A DNA stretch of 64,000 nt from the NCBI GenBank assembly GCA_947495775.1, contig CANMAQ010000001.1:124001-188000 (forward strand), in the 5' to 3' direction. The number at the start of each line of letters is the position of its first letter. The first letter of the stretch is position 1. The position numbers were made by a program, and so were the translations under genes. This document shows positions 8,819-17,848 of the stretch, in pieces. Below the pieces are notes generated by a model, which saw nothing but the letters and a program-made list of their open reading frames with translations, was not told where the DNA came from and ran no database searches. This stretch comes from Jejuia algarum. GTDB taxonomy: Bacteria > Bacteroidota > Bacteroidia > Flavobacteriales > Flavobacteriaceae.

Positions 8819-9792
8819 TATACAGTACGTGTCATTAAATTTTCACCAAATGCCTTTAAAAGTGTTTTCTTAGAGGTTGCAATCTCTAAAGCTTCTAAAA
8901 CAGCAAATGCTTTATATGTATACGTTTGTATGGCCGCTTTGGTTGCCGCCGCAGCTCCAGAACTATTAAATAATGCTTTAGCAATTTCAATTTTAGCAGC
9001 AGTATCTTCTGGGTGAGACGCAAACAAACGCTCTAATTCTGCTTTATCTGTAGTGTTAGAAAACTCTAATGCTTTTAAATACAAATACGTTTTCTTATTC
9101 TCTATAATGTCACCTCCAACTTGTTTTCCAAAGGTCTTTGGATCTCCAAAAGCATCTAAATAATCATCTTGTAATTGAAAAGCAATTCCTAAGTTCTTAC
9201 CAAACTCATAAATAGCATTCTGGTCTGCACGACTAGCTCCAGCAATTATAGCTCCCATTTTCATTGCAGCACCTACAAGAACAGCAGTCTTATATTCAAT
9301 CATTTTCAAATACTCAGGAATGGTCACATCGGTTCGTGTTTCAAAATCGACATCGTATTGCTGCCCTTCACAAACTTCTACAGCCGTTTTGCTAAACACT
9401 TCAACCAAAGCCTTAAAGCGCTCTGGTGCATACCCTTCAAACAATTGATACGCCAAAATAAGCATGGCATCTCCAGACAGAATTCCTGTATTGGTATCCC
9501 ATTTTTCATGTACCGTTTGTTGACCGCGTCTTAAAGGTGCAGCGTCCATAATATCATCATGTACCAATGAAAAATTATGAAATACCTCAACACTTAAAGC
9601 CGCATTAAGCGCCGTTTTGTAATCCCCATCAAAGACATCGGCAGTCATTAAGGTGAGTACTGGTCGTAAGCGTTTGCCACCTAATCCTAAAATATAATTT
9701 ATAGGCGCATATAAATTTTTGGGTTCGCGTTCTACACTGTACTGCTCTAAATGAGCAATAAACACTTTCTGGTAAGTTTCTATCGTAAGCAT
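8818..9792 (-). CDS. Trans-polyprenyl diphosphate synthase
   Basis: A 324-residue all-helical prenyltransferase that condenses isopentenyl diphosphate with allylic diphosphates, feeding quinone, carotenoid or lipid-carrier synthesis. Both Asp-rich motifs are present: VHDDIMD (about residue 80) and LQDDYLD (about residue 207), with GGKRLRP near residue 35. A Phe sits five residues before the first motif (FSLVHDD), as in type I GGPP synthases, which hints at a C20 product; this is inference. The start at 9792 precedes LTIETYQKVF, the usual N-terminus. dxs, an isoprenoid precursor enzyme, is elsewhere in the window at 28021. Confidence 0.9.
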   Translation of the reverse strand: MLTIETYQKVFIAHLEQYSVEREPKNLYAPINYILGLGGKRLRPVLTLMTADVFDGDYKTALNAALSVEVFHNFSLVHDDIMDAAPLRRGQQTVHEKWDTNTGILSGDAMLILAYQLFEGYAPERFKALVEVFSKTAVEVCEGQQYDVDFETRTDVTIPEYLKMIEYKTAVLVGAAMKMGAIIAGASRADQNAIYEFGKNLGIAFQLQDDYLDAFGDPKTFGKQVGGDIIENKKTYLYLKALEFSNTTDKAELERLFASHPEDTAAKIEIAKALFNSSGAAAATKAAIQTYTYKAFAVLEALEIATSKKTLLKAFGENLMTRTV

Positions 9793-9866
9793 CGCACAAA
9801 AATAAAGGAAATCAAGCTAAAAAAATGATGCTATGTAAAGTATATGTTAAAAAACATTAAAACTTA

Positions 9867-9894
9867 GGAAACTTTAAATGTTTCTAAAGTTTCC
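9867..9894. promoter_or_regulatory. Palindromic operator of the TetR-regulated efflux operon
   Basis: Perfect inverted repeat: arm GGAAACTTTA (9867-9876), 8-bp spacer, arm TAAAGTTTCC (9885-9894). It covers the -33 position of the promoter whose -7 element begins 5 bp later, so a bound repressor would block transcription of tetR and the efflux genes behind it. Confidence 0.8.
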
Positions 9895-9899
9895 ATTCG

Positions 9900-9907
9900 T
9901 ACCTTTG
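9900..9907 (+). promoter_or_regulatory. -7 element of the tetR-tolC-RND operon
   Basis: TACCTTTG matches TAnnTTTG, 7 bp before the tetR ATG, so the mRNA leader would be only a few nucleotides long. Confidence 0.7.
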
Positions 9908-9914
9908 CACTGTT

Positions 9915-10520
9915 ATGAAAGATAAAATTTTAAAACACGCTACAGATTTATTTTTAAGCTATGGCTTTAAAAGTGTAACCATGGACGACATTGCAAATAA
10001 AATAGGCATGTCTAAAAAAACCATTTACCAGCATTTTGATAATAAGACCAAACTGGTAGAAGCAACCACAATGTATTTATTTGAATTCATATCAAATGGC
10101 ATCAATCACATTTGTGAACTGGAAACCAACCCTATAGAAGAAATTTACAGTATCAAACAATTTGTAATGGAGCATCTTAAAGATGAAAAATCGTCTCCTC
10201 AATATCAATTGCAGAAATACTACCCTGCTATATTCAACACTCTAAAAGACAAGCAATTTTGTGTCATGCAAGACTGTGTTACTAAAAACTTAGATAGAGG
10301 TGTAAACCTTGGGCTTTATAGAAAAGACATTCATATCGATTTTATTGCAAGACTCTACTTTAATGGTGTTACCGTAATAAAAGACAAAGACCTTTTTCCT
10401 GAGGATACATTTTCAATGCATATGCTTATGAATAATTATTTAGAATACCACTTACGAGGTATCTGTACCCCTAAGGGTTTAGACATATTAAACACTCACA
10501 TCAATTCAAATCAATCCTAA
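9915..10520 (+). CDS. TetR-family repressor of the efflux operon
   Basis: A 201-residue regulator with an N-terminal helix-turn-helix typical of TetR proteins (FKSVTMDDIANKIGMSKKTIYQHFDNKTKL, residues about 19-46) and a variable helical ligand-binding domain. It is the first gene of the operon; tolC starts 1 bp after its stop. The palindrome at 9867-9894 over its own promoter is the natural binding site, giving autorepression with co-control of the pump. The inducing ligand cannot be predicted. Confidence 0.92.
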   Translation: MKDKILKHATDLFLSYGFKSVTMDDIANKIGMSKKTIYQHFDNKTKLVEATTMYLFEFISNGINHICELETNPIEEIYSIKQFVMEHLKDEKSSPQYQLQKYYPAIFNTLKDKQFCVMQDCVTKNLDRGVNLGLYRKDIHIDFIARLYFNGVTVIKDKDLFPEDTFSMHMLMNNYLEYHLRGICTPKGLDILNTHINSNQS

Positions 10521-10521
10521 A

Positions 10522-11862
10522 ATGAAAAACAAACTCATCTTTTTTGTCTGTTTATGCTTTACCATAACACTTGTAGCGCAAAATGAGACAAAACAGTTTT
10601 CTTTACAAGAAGCTATAGATTATGCCTTAGCGCATAATACTGCAGCCAATGGTGCCGCTCTCGATATTGAGGCTGCCAAAAAACAAAAATGGGAAACCAT
10701 CGCTACAGGATTACCTCAAATTGATGGTAATATCGATTATCAAAACTTTTTAAAGCAACAAGTTACTGTTATTCCTAGTGATTTTGGAAACCCTAATTCA
10801 GAATTGGTGCCTGTCATTTTTGGAACAGAGCAAAACGTCAATGCCTCTGCAACATTAACACAATTAATTTTTGACGGGTCATACATTGTAGGGCTTCAGT
10901 CTGCTAAAGTGTTTTTGGAAATATCTAAAAATGCTAAAACAAAAACAGATTTAGAAATTAGAAACAACGTTATCAATGCTTATGGGAACGTATTATTAGC
11001 TGAAAAGAGTGTAGCTATTTTAGAAAAAAATAAGGCGGTCTTAGAGAAAAACCTCAAAGAAATTACCAAGATTTACGAAAATGGATTGGAAGAAGAAGAA
11101 AGCGTACAGCAACTTCAAATTACACTATCTGGTATAAAAAGTCATCTAAATAATAGCTTAAGACTTAAAGACGTAAGTTACCAAATGCTAAACATGACCA
11201 TTGGCAGACCCGTAGACGCCACATCGATTCTTACTGAAGATTTAGAGGCTTTAACCTCTAAAAACATCGATCTTAACTTTGCAAATGCAGCCTTTAGTAT
11301 TACATCTACAGTAGATTATTTAATCGCTGAAAATGATAAAACCAGTAAAGAGCTCTTAGTTAAACTTGAAAGAAGCAGAACTTTGCCTACCATAGGAGCC
11401 TTTTTATCTGGAGGCTACACCTCTTTTAGTAATAGTTTTGACTTTCTGAAAAGTGATCAAGATTATTTTGGGTATGCGGTGTTTGGCGCAAATGTTAAGA
11501 TTCCTATTTTCGGATCTGGTTTAAAAAGCGCACGAACACAACGCGCTAAAATCAATTTAGAAAAATCTAAAGCAGAACTAAGCGATACAGAACAACGTAT
11601 AAAACTTCAAATTGCTAAGGCCAAAAGCGATTATCAATTTGCGATAGAAGATTTCAATAACAAAAAAGAAAACTTAAACCTTGCTGAACGCATAGAACAA
11701 AAAAACCAGACAAAACTTTTTGAAGGTATTGGTTCTAGTTTTGAGTTGAGACAAGCACAAGTACAACTGTACAGCGCACAACAAGAACTTTTACAAGCCA
11801 TGCTTAATGTCATCACCAGTAAAGCGACGCTAGAAACCATTTCTAATACCATTAAAAATTAA
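10522..11862 (+). CDS. TolC-family outer-membrane efflux protein
   Basis: A 446-residue exported protein (signal peptide to about residue 20, LVAQN) with the two repeated long coiled-coil regions of TolC-type channels (for example LEIRNNVINAYGNVLLAEKS and FNNKKENLNLAERIEQKNQT). It forms the outer-membrane duct of a tripartite pump. It starts 1 bp after tetR and is followed 13 bp later by the adaptor, so all four genes form one operon. Confidence 0.93.
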   Translation: MKNKLIFFVCLCFTITLVAQNETKQFSLQEAIDYALAHNTAANGAALDIEAAKKQKWETIATGLPQIDGNIDYQNFLKQQVTVIPSDFGNPNSELVPVIFGTEQNVNASATLTQLIFDGSYIVGLQSAKVFLEISKNAKTKTDLEIRNNVINAYGNVLLAEKSVAILEKNKAVLEKNLKEITKIYENGLEEEESVQQLQITLSGIKSHLNNSLRLKDVSYQMLNMTIGRPVDATSILTEDLEALTSKNIDLNFANAAFSITSTVDYLIAENDKTSKELLVKLERSRTLPTIGAFLSGGYTSFSNSFDFLKSDQDYFGYAVFGANVKIPIFGSGLKSARTQRAKINLEKSKAELSDTEQRIKLQIAKAKSDYQFAIEDFNNKKENLNLAERIEQKNQTKLFEGIGSSFELRQAQVQLYSAQQELLQAMLNVITSKATLETISNTIKN

Positions 11863-11875
11863 AAAATCAATCCAA

Positions 11876-13048
11876 ATGAAATATATAAGCCTAATATTAA
11901 TAAGTGCCATAGTCTTAAATTCCTGTGGTGGAGATAAAACAGCATCTATTGAAACTATTATTGCGTCTAATGATCTTGAATTGATTCGACAAAAGAAAGC
12001 AGAATTAGATACAAAGTCTCAAGAAATCACCAATCAACTCAAACAACTTGAGAAAAGCATAAAAATCTTAGATCCACAATCTAAAATTCCTTTAATCACC
12101 ACGTTTGCTGCCAAAACAGCAATTTTCGAACATTATGTAGAGTTACAAGGCGGTGTAGACACCAAACAAAACCTAGTAATTTATCCTGAGTATTCGGGGG
12201 TATTAACCCGCGTCTACGTTAAAGAAGGCCAACGCGTACGCAAGGGCCAAACCTTAGCTAAAATAGACGATGGTGGTTTAAGCCAACAAGTTGCGCAACT
12301 AAAAATTCAGGCTGATTTGGCGCGTACTACCTTTGAACGTCAAAAACGCTTATGGGATCAAAAAATAGGGAGTGAAATTCAGTTTTTACAAGCCAAGTCC
12401 TCTTACGAAGCCCAAGAACAAGCCGTTAACCAACTCGAACAACAAGTTGGAAAAACGATAGTGCGCGCACCATTTTCAGGAACCATAGATGATGTTATTT
12501 CCGAGCAAGGAAGCGTTGTTGCTCCTGGGCAGTCTCAATTATTTCGTCTTATCAATTTAGACAATATGTATATTGAAACCGATGTACCAGAACGCTACAT
12601 CGCAAACATTGTAACTGGTAAAACCGTTAAAGTTAATTTCCCTGTGTTAGGTAAAACAATCGACGCCAAAGTAAGGCAGGCTGGTAACTTTATCAACCCT
12701 GCCAACAGAACTTTTAAAGCAGAAATTGCGCTTCCTAAAACCAAAGATGCGAGCATTAAGCCCAACCTAACAGCGAAGCTTAAAATAAACGACTACACCA
12801 ACCCTAAAGCCATTCTCATCCCGCAAAGTATCATTTCTGAAAATGCTGAAGGCCAACAATACGTATACACCATTACCGATAAAGAAGGTACAACCGCAAA
12901 AGCTAAACGCACAATTATAACAACAGGCAAAACACAAGGCGATGCGATTGAAATAGTATCTGGAATTGCCAATGGCGACGAAATTATCGATGAGGGCGCT
13001 AGAAGTGTTAAAGACGGACAGGCTGTAAAGGTGATAACACAAGGTTAA
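11876..13048 (+). CDS. RND efflux periplasmic adaptor (membrane fusion protein), lipoprotein
   Basis: A 390-residue adaptor with a lipoprotein signal (VLNSCGG, Cys17), a short coiled coil at about 30-65, a barrel-sandwich/lipoyl domain split by an alpha-hairpin (YPEYSGVLTRVYVKEGQRV and GKTIVRAPFSGTIDDVISEQ), a beta-barrel and a membrane-proximal domain. It bridges the RND pump and the TolC channel. The extra N-terminal coiled coil before the lipoyl domain is a common feature of Bacteroidota adaptors. Second of the three pump genes. Confidence 0.93.
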   Translation: MKYISLILISAIVLNSCGGDKTASIETIIASNDLELIRQKKAELDTKSQEITNQLKQLEKSIKILDPQSKIPLITTFAAKTAIFEHYVELQGGVDTKQNLVIYPEYSGVLTRVYVKEGQRVRKGQTLAKIDDGGLSQQVAQLKIQADLARTTFERQKRLWDQKIGSEIQFLQAKSSYEAQEQAVNQLEQQVGKTIVRAPFSGTIDDVISEQGSVVAPGQSQLFRLINLDNMYIETDVPERYIANIVTGKTVKVNFPVLGKTIDAKVRQAGNFINPANRTFKAEIALPKTKDASIKPNLTAKLKINDYTNPKAILIPQSIISENAEGQQYVYTITDKEGTTAKAKRTIITTGKTQGDAIEIVSGIANGDEIIDEGARSVKDGQAVKVITQG

Positions 13049-13083
13049 ATCGCAAAATTTTAAACTTAAAATGCATTTAAGTA

Positions 13084-16000
13084 ATGGCAAAAACAAACAA
13101 AAAAGTAGATAAAGAGTTTGCGTGGTCGTCTTGGGCGATTAATAATAAAACAACCATGTATGTGCTTATAGCACTTATCTTAGTTCTAGGTACGGGCGCC
13201 TATTTTAGCATGCCCCGAGAAAACTTTCCTGAGATAAAAGAAACTAAAATTTACATTAGTTCTATCTATCCTGGAAATACCGCAGAAGATATTGAGAAAC
13301 TCATTACAGACCCTATAGAAGACAAACTTAAAACGGTAAGTAATGTGGTTGAAATTACATCGACTTCTCAAGAAGATTATTCTATTGTAATTGTAGAGTT
13401 TGATGAAAATATTTCGGTGGAAGCCGCTAAACAAAAAGTAAAAGACGAGGTAGACTCTGAAACAGCAAGTGAGGACTGGCCCACATTTAACGGTGCTAAA
13501 GTAGAGCCCAATGTGTTCGATTTAAGCATGTCTGAAGAAATCCCCATACTTAACATTAACATCTCTGGAGACTACCCTATTGATAAGCTTAAAGCCTTTG
13601 GGGAATATTTAGAAGATGAAATAGAGAGTTTGCAGGAAATCAAACAAGTTGATATTCGTGGTGCACAAGAAAAAGAAGTTGAAATTGCCGTAGACATCTA
13701 TAAAATGATGGCGGCCCAAGTAAGTTTTGACGATATTATCAATACAATTAGTCGCGAAAATTTAACCATGTCTGCCGGTAACCTCATTACCAGCGGCCAA
13801 CGTCGTACCATTAGAATTATTGGTGAAATTGAAAAACCAGAAGAACTGGAAAGCTTTGTTATAAAGTCTGAACGTGGCAACGCCATTTATCTAAGAGATG
13901 TCGCTGTAGTGACTTTTAAAGACGAAGACAAAACAACTTATGCCAGAGAGTTTGGACACCCTGTAGTCATGCTCGACGTTAAAAAACGTGCGGGCAAAAA
14001 CATGGTAGACGCCGCAGAGCAAATTCAAAAAATAAAAGCCGACGCTGTTGCCAATGTATTTCCTCCAGATTTAACGGTAACCATTGCCAACGATCAATCC
14101 TCCAAAACGATTGGCCAAGTAGACGATTTGGTAAATAACATCATTTTTGGTATTCTATTAGTAGTAACTGTTTTAATGTTCTTTTTAGGATTTAAAAACG
14201 CACTCTTTGTAGGCTTTGCCATCCCCATGTCGATGTTCATGTCGCTTATGATTTTGAACCTTCTGGGGTATACAATGAATACCATGATTCTATTTGGATT
14301 AATTATGGGCTTAGGCATGTTGGTAGATAATGGTATTGTGGTTGTAGAAAACGTTTACCGCTTAATGAGCGAAGAAGGTATGAGCCGCATAGAAGCCGCA
14401 AAAAAAGGTATTGGCGAGATTGCATACCCCATTATTATATCTACTGCGACTACAGTAGCCGCCTTTATTCCTTTAGGGTTATGGCCAGGCGTTATGGGAC
14501 AATTCATGATCTATTTCCCCATCACACTTTCGGTGGTACTAGGCTCCTCTTTATTTGTTGCCATCTTTTTTAATTCTGTATTGGTATCACAATACATGAC
14601 CATAGAAGACAAAGAAATGCCGCTTAAAAATATCATTAAAATTTCTGCCATTGTTGGTGGTTTGGGAATTCTCGTATTAATTTTTGGGGGTACTTATAGA
14701 GCTTTCGGTACACTTATGGTCGCAACCATAGTATTGCTTTGGGCGTATCGTTTCTTTTTGAGAGGTTGGGCTAACGGATTTCAAAACAAAATACTCCCCA
14801 AATGGGAACGCTTTTACGAACGTATTTTGCGTGCTACACTAAAAGGCGGCAAACCTATTGCGATAACGGTAATGACTTTTATCCTGCTTATTATAGCCTT
14901 TATGGGCTTTGGTGCATCTGTTGGAAGCCAACGTACCAAAGTAGAGTTTTTTCCAGACAATACCCCCAATCAAATTATTGTATATATAGAATATCCTGAA
15001 GGTACAGACATTGCAAAAACCAATACCATAACCAAAGATATAGAGCAACGGGTCTATACCGTTTTAAATGAAAACACCTATATGAAAGGAGACTTCAATT
15101 TCTTAACAGAAAGTGCGGTATCTCAAGTTGGTGAAGGTGCTGGTAATCCGCAAACCGATGGCGGATCGGCTGCTGAAATGCCACATCGTGGTAAAATTAC
15201 AGCAACCATGCGCGAATACAAATTTAGAGACGGTGCCGATAGTAACGTATTGCTAAAAAAGGTACAAGAAGCTTTAAAAGGCATTTACCCTGGTGTTGCC
15301 ATTTCTGTTGAAAAAGATGCCGTAGGCCCTCCTGCTGGTTACCCTATTAATATTGAAATTGAAGGTAAAGACTATGGCGAATTGATTGCTACGGCCGAAA
15401 AAATGAAAGATTTCATTAACACCAAAAACATCCAAGGTATAGACGAGCTAAAAATTGATGTTAATAAATCAAAACCGTCCATGAAGGTTCAAATAGATCG
15501 TAAAAAAGCAGGAGAATTAGGTGTTACGGCAGGACAAGTAGGCCAACAACTGCGTAACTCTATCTTTGGAGCCAAAGCAGGCATCTATAAAAATGATGGC
15601 GAAGATTACGATATTTATGTACGTTTCAATAAAGAGAACCGTTATAACACCAGTGCCATTTTTAATCAAAAAATCACCTTTAGGGACATGGCCACTGGAC
15701 AAATTAAAGAAGTTCCTGTATCTGCTGTAGCCCATCAAAATAATTCATCTGGCTTTAGTGCTATTAAGCACAAAAGTGTAAAACGTGTGGTAACCCTTTA
15801 TTCTGCTTTAGCCCCTGGGTTTACAGATGCTGGTGCTATTGTTACCAAAATTCAAAATGAAATGAAAAGTTTCACAGAAAAACCAGATGATGTTAAAATA
15901 GATTATACCGGTCAAATTGAAGAGCAAAATAAGCAAATGGCATTTTTAATGGGTGCTTTCTTTACTGGATTAGGATTAATTTTCTTTATCCTCATCTTTC

Positions 16001-16581
16001 AATTCAATTCAGTATCAAAACCAGCCATTATCATGCTCGCTATCTTTTTAAGTCTTATTGGCGTGTTTGGAGGTATTGTTATAACAGGTAGTGCTTTTGT
16101 TATCATGATGACCATGATGGGGATCATTTCTCTTGCAGGAATTGTTGTAAACAACGGTGTGGTGCTTCTGGATTACACCCAATTGTTAATCGATAGAAAA
16201 AAAGTACAGCTTAACATTGCCGAAGACGTCTACATACAGAAACCAGATTTAATAGAAGCTATAGTAAAAGGCGGTAAAGCGCGTTTACGCCCAGTACTCT
16301 TAACGGCTATTACTACTATTTTAGGATTAATCCCCTTAGCTACAGGTTTAAACATTAACTTTTTTACATTATTTAGCGAATTTAATCCTCATATTTATGT
16401 TGGTGGTGATAATGTTATCTTTTGGGGACCTCTGGCATGGACGGTAATTTATGGTTTATTTATAGCCACTTTCCTGACATTAATCGTGGTTCCTATTTTA
16501 TTCTACCTCGTAACCTTATTTAAAATGTGGTTGTATAAAGATCGTGTAGTAGATGTGGAATTAACTACAAAAGCGCATTAA
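13084..16581 (+). CDS. RND efflux transporter, AcrB/HAE1 type
   Basis: A 1165-residue inner-membrane pump with the RND plan: an N-terminal helix, a large periplasmic loop, a block of helices (about 340-560), a second periplasmic loop and a second helix block (about 960-1150). The helix-4 proton-relay motif reads GLGMLVDNGIVVVENVYR, with Asp415 followed by Asn416 where AcrB has two Asp residues. It is longer than AcrB (about 1050), partly from an extra hydrophobic segment near residues 515-560. It works with the upstream adaptor and TolC proteins; the substrate is unknown. Confidence 0.93.
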   Translation: MAKTNKKVDKEFAWSSWAINNKTTMYVLIALILVLGTGAYFSMPRENFPEIKETKIYISSIYPGNTAEDIEKLITDPIEDKLKTVSNVVEITSTSQEDYSIVIVEFDENISVEAAKQKVKDEVDSETASEDWPTFNGAKVEPNVFDLSMSEEIPILNINISGDYPIDKLKAFGEYLEDEIESLQEIKQVDIRGAQEKEVEIAVDIYKMMAAQVSFDDIINTISRENLTMSAGNLITSGQRRTIRIIGEIEKPEELESFVIKSERGNAIYLRDVAVVTFKDEDKTTYAREFGHPVVMLDVKKRAGKNMVDAAEQIQKIKADAVANVFPPDLTVTIANDQSSKTIGQVDDLVNNIIFGILLVVTVLMFFLGFKNALFVGFAIPMSMFMSLMILNLLGYTMNTMILFGLIMGLGMLVDNGIVVVENVYRLMSEEGMSRIEAAKKGIGEIAYPIIISTATTVAAFIPLGLWPGVMGQFMIYFPITLSVVLGSSLFVAIFFNSVLVSQYMTIEDKEMPLKNIIKISAIVGGLGILVLIFGGTYRAFGTLMVATIVLLWAYRFFLRGWANGFQNKILPKWERFYERILRATLKGGKPIAITVMTFILLIIAFMGFGASVGSQRTKVEFFPDNTPNQIIVYIEYPEGTDIAKTNTITKDIEQRVYTVLNENTYMKGDFNFLTESAVSQVGEGAGNPQTDGGSAAEMPHRGKITATMREYKFRDGADSNVLLKKVQEALKGIYPGVAISVEKDAVGPPAGYPINIEIEGKDYGELIATAEKMKDFINTKNIQGIDELKIDVNKSKPSMKVQIDRKKAGELGVTAGQVGQQLRNSIFGAKAGIYKNDGEDYDIYVRFNKENRYNTSAIFNQKITFRDMATGQIKEVPVSAVAHQNNSSGFSAIKHKSVKRVVTLYSALAPGFTDAGAIVTKIQNEMKSFTEKPDDVKIDYTGQIEEQNKQMAFLMGAFFTGLGLIFFILIFQFNSVSKPAIIMLAIFLSLIGVFGGIVITGSAFVIMMTMMGIISLAGIVVNNGVVLLDYTQLLIDRKKVQLNIAEDVYIQKPDLIEAIVKGGKARLRPVLLTAITTILGLIPLATGLNINFFTLFSEFNPHIYVGGDNVIFWGPLAWTVIYGLFIATFLTLIVVPILFYLVTLFKMWLYKDRVVDVELTTKAH

Positions 16582-16614
16582 AACACAGCTCTAAAAAGAA
16601 AACCGAATACCATT

Positions 16615-16659
16615 AAAATCCTAAAAGCGCAGCTGCAATAGCTGCACTTTTAGGATTTT
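16615..16659. terminator. Terminator of the efflux operon
   Basis: Long inverted repeat AATCCTAAAAG..GCAGCT / AGCTGC..CTTTTAGGATT with one mismatch and a 5-nt loop, followed by a T-run at about 16664, 34 bp after the RND stop. Confidence 0.85.
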
Positions 16660-16789
16660 AACGTTTTTTTTATAGCCTATTTACAATACGCGCTATTTTA
16701 TAAAAAAAATCAATAAATTTGACATCCAACTATAGAAGATTGTTCATACGCTTTGTTCATTTAATGCTATCAGTATTACGCTTAACCTT

Positions 16790-17650
16790 ATGAAAAAATT
16801 AATCAAAAATTTTCTTAAAGATCGATTTCTTATTCTAAAAATTAAAGATCGATTTGCGCCTTCTGTGCAAATAGAACAAAGAAAATTATATCTTAAATAT
16901 AAAGAGCTGTTAAACAAAAATGAATTACCGTCTATAACTGATACTGGATTTAGGGTTTTTTCTCAATTTGAAGAGGATGGCATCCTCTTATTTATATTTT
17001 CCATTCTTGGTATGGAAAACAAAACATTTCTTGAAATAGGATCTGATGACGGTGTAAACAGTAATTCTGCAAATTTATATTTTAACTTTGGGTGGCATGG
17101 CCTCTTTATAGATGGCAATTTAAAAAGCATAAAGCGAGGACAGAAATTTTTCAAGAAATATCCTCACCCCTGGTTTTACCCTCCTAAATTTAAATGTGCT
17201 AAGGTAACACGTGAGAATGTTAATGCATTAATTGAATCATCTGGACTTAAAGGAGACATTGGTTTATTATCAATTGATATCGATGGTAATGATTATTGGG
17301 TTTGGGACGCTATAGATGTTGTATCCCCTAAAGTCGTAATTATTGAAACGCATAGAGAATTCGGCCTAAGAAACATTGTGGTACCCTATGATGCTAATTA
17401 TGTATATCCAGGAAAACATCCTGTTTACAATGGGGCTTCTCCTGTTGCCATGACCAAACTAGCGCATAAAAAAGGATACAGATTAGTGGCTTCAAACGCG
17501 CTGGGATTCAATTTTATTTTTGTTAAAAACGGATTAGCAGATGACATACTGCCTGAGGTTACAGTAGAATCTGTTTTAAACCACCCTTCTGTTGAAGAAG
17601 GGTACGCTAGTTTTGAGCCCATTAAAGACTGGGATTATGTTGAAGGCTAA
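16790..17650 (+). CDS. FkbM-like methyltransferase-fold protein
   Basis: A 286-residue protein with a basic N-terminus (KKLIKNFLKDRFLILKIKDR) and a Rossmann-like core. FLEIGSDDGVNSNSANLYF resembles the SAM-binding motif I (LDIGANxG) of FkbM-type methyltransferases, followed by GWHGLFIDGN (acidic residue at the end of strand 2) and LLSIDIDGNDYWVWDAI (strand 4). The usual small-residue loop of motif I is altered, so catalysis is uncertain. FkbM-like proteins often modify glycans or small molecules. It is not in an operon. Confidence 0.6.
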   Translation: MKKLIKNFLKDRFLILKIKDRFAPSVQIEQRKLYLKYKELLNKNELPSITDTGFRVFSQFEEDGILLFIFSILGMENKTFLEIGSDDGVNSNSANLYFNFGWHGLFIDGNLKSIKRGQKFFKKYPHPWFYPPKFKCAKVTRENVNALIESSGLKGDIGLLSIDIDGNDYWVWDAIDVVSPKVVIIETHREFGLRNIVVPYDANYVYPGKHPVYNGASPVAMTKLAHKKGYRLVASNALGFNFIFVKNGLADDILPEVTVESVLNHPSVEEGYASFEPIKDWDYVEG

Positions 17651-17822
17651 CCCTTAGTATTCTTACTTTGTGTCTAGGTAAAAAAAGGTACGTTTCTTTT
17701 TAAAACGAATAACGCTATTCTAAATTAATCTTAAATACTAATGTTGCAAACAGCATCATTTCCTCTATAAATAAATATGTATCAATAACGTGTTGTTCCT
17801 TGCAATGATGGTTTGTCTTATG

Positions 17823-17830
17823 TAAATTTG
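17823..17830 (+). promoter_or_regulatory. -7 element of aspS
   Basis: TAAATTTG matches TAnnTTTG, with TTG at 17800-17802 at 20 bp spacing as a possible -33. It lies 18 bp before the ATG at 17849 and inside the longer open frame, which argues for the shorter start. Confidence 0.6.
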
Positions 17831-17848
17831 TGGCTCAATTTTTTTACA

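Noticed and set aside
17813..17848. Longer aspS start
   Set aside because: The extension contains the -7 element and is not like any AspRS N-terminus.
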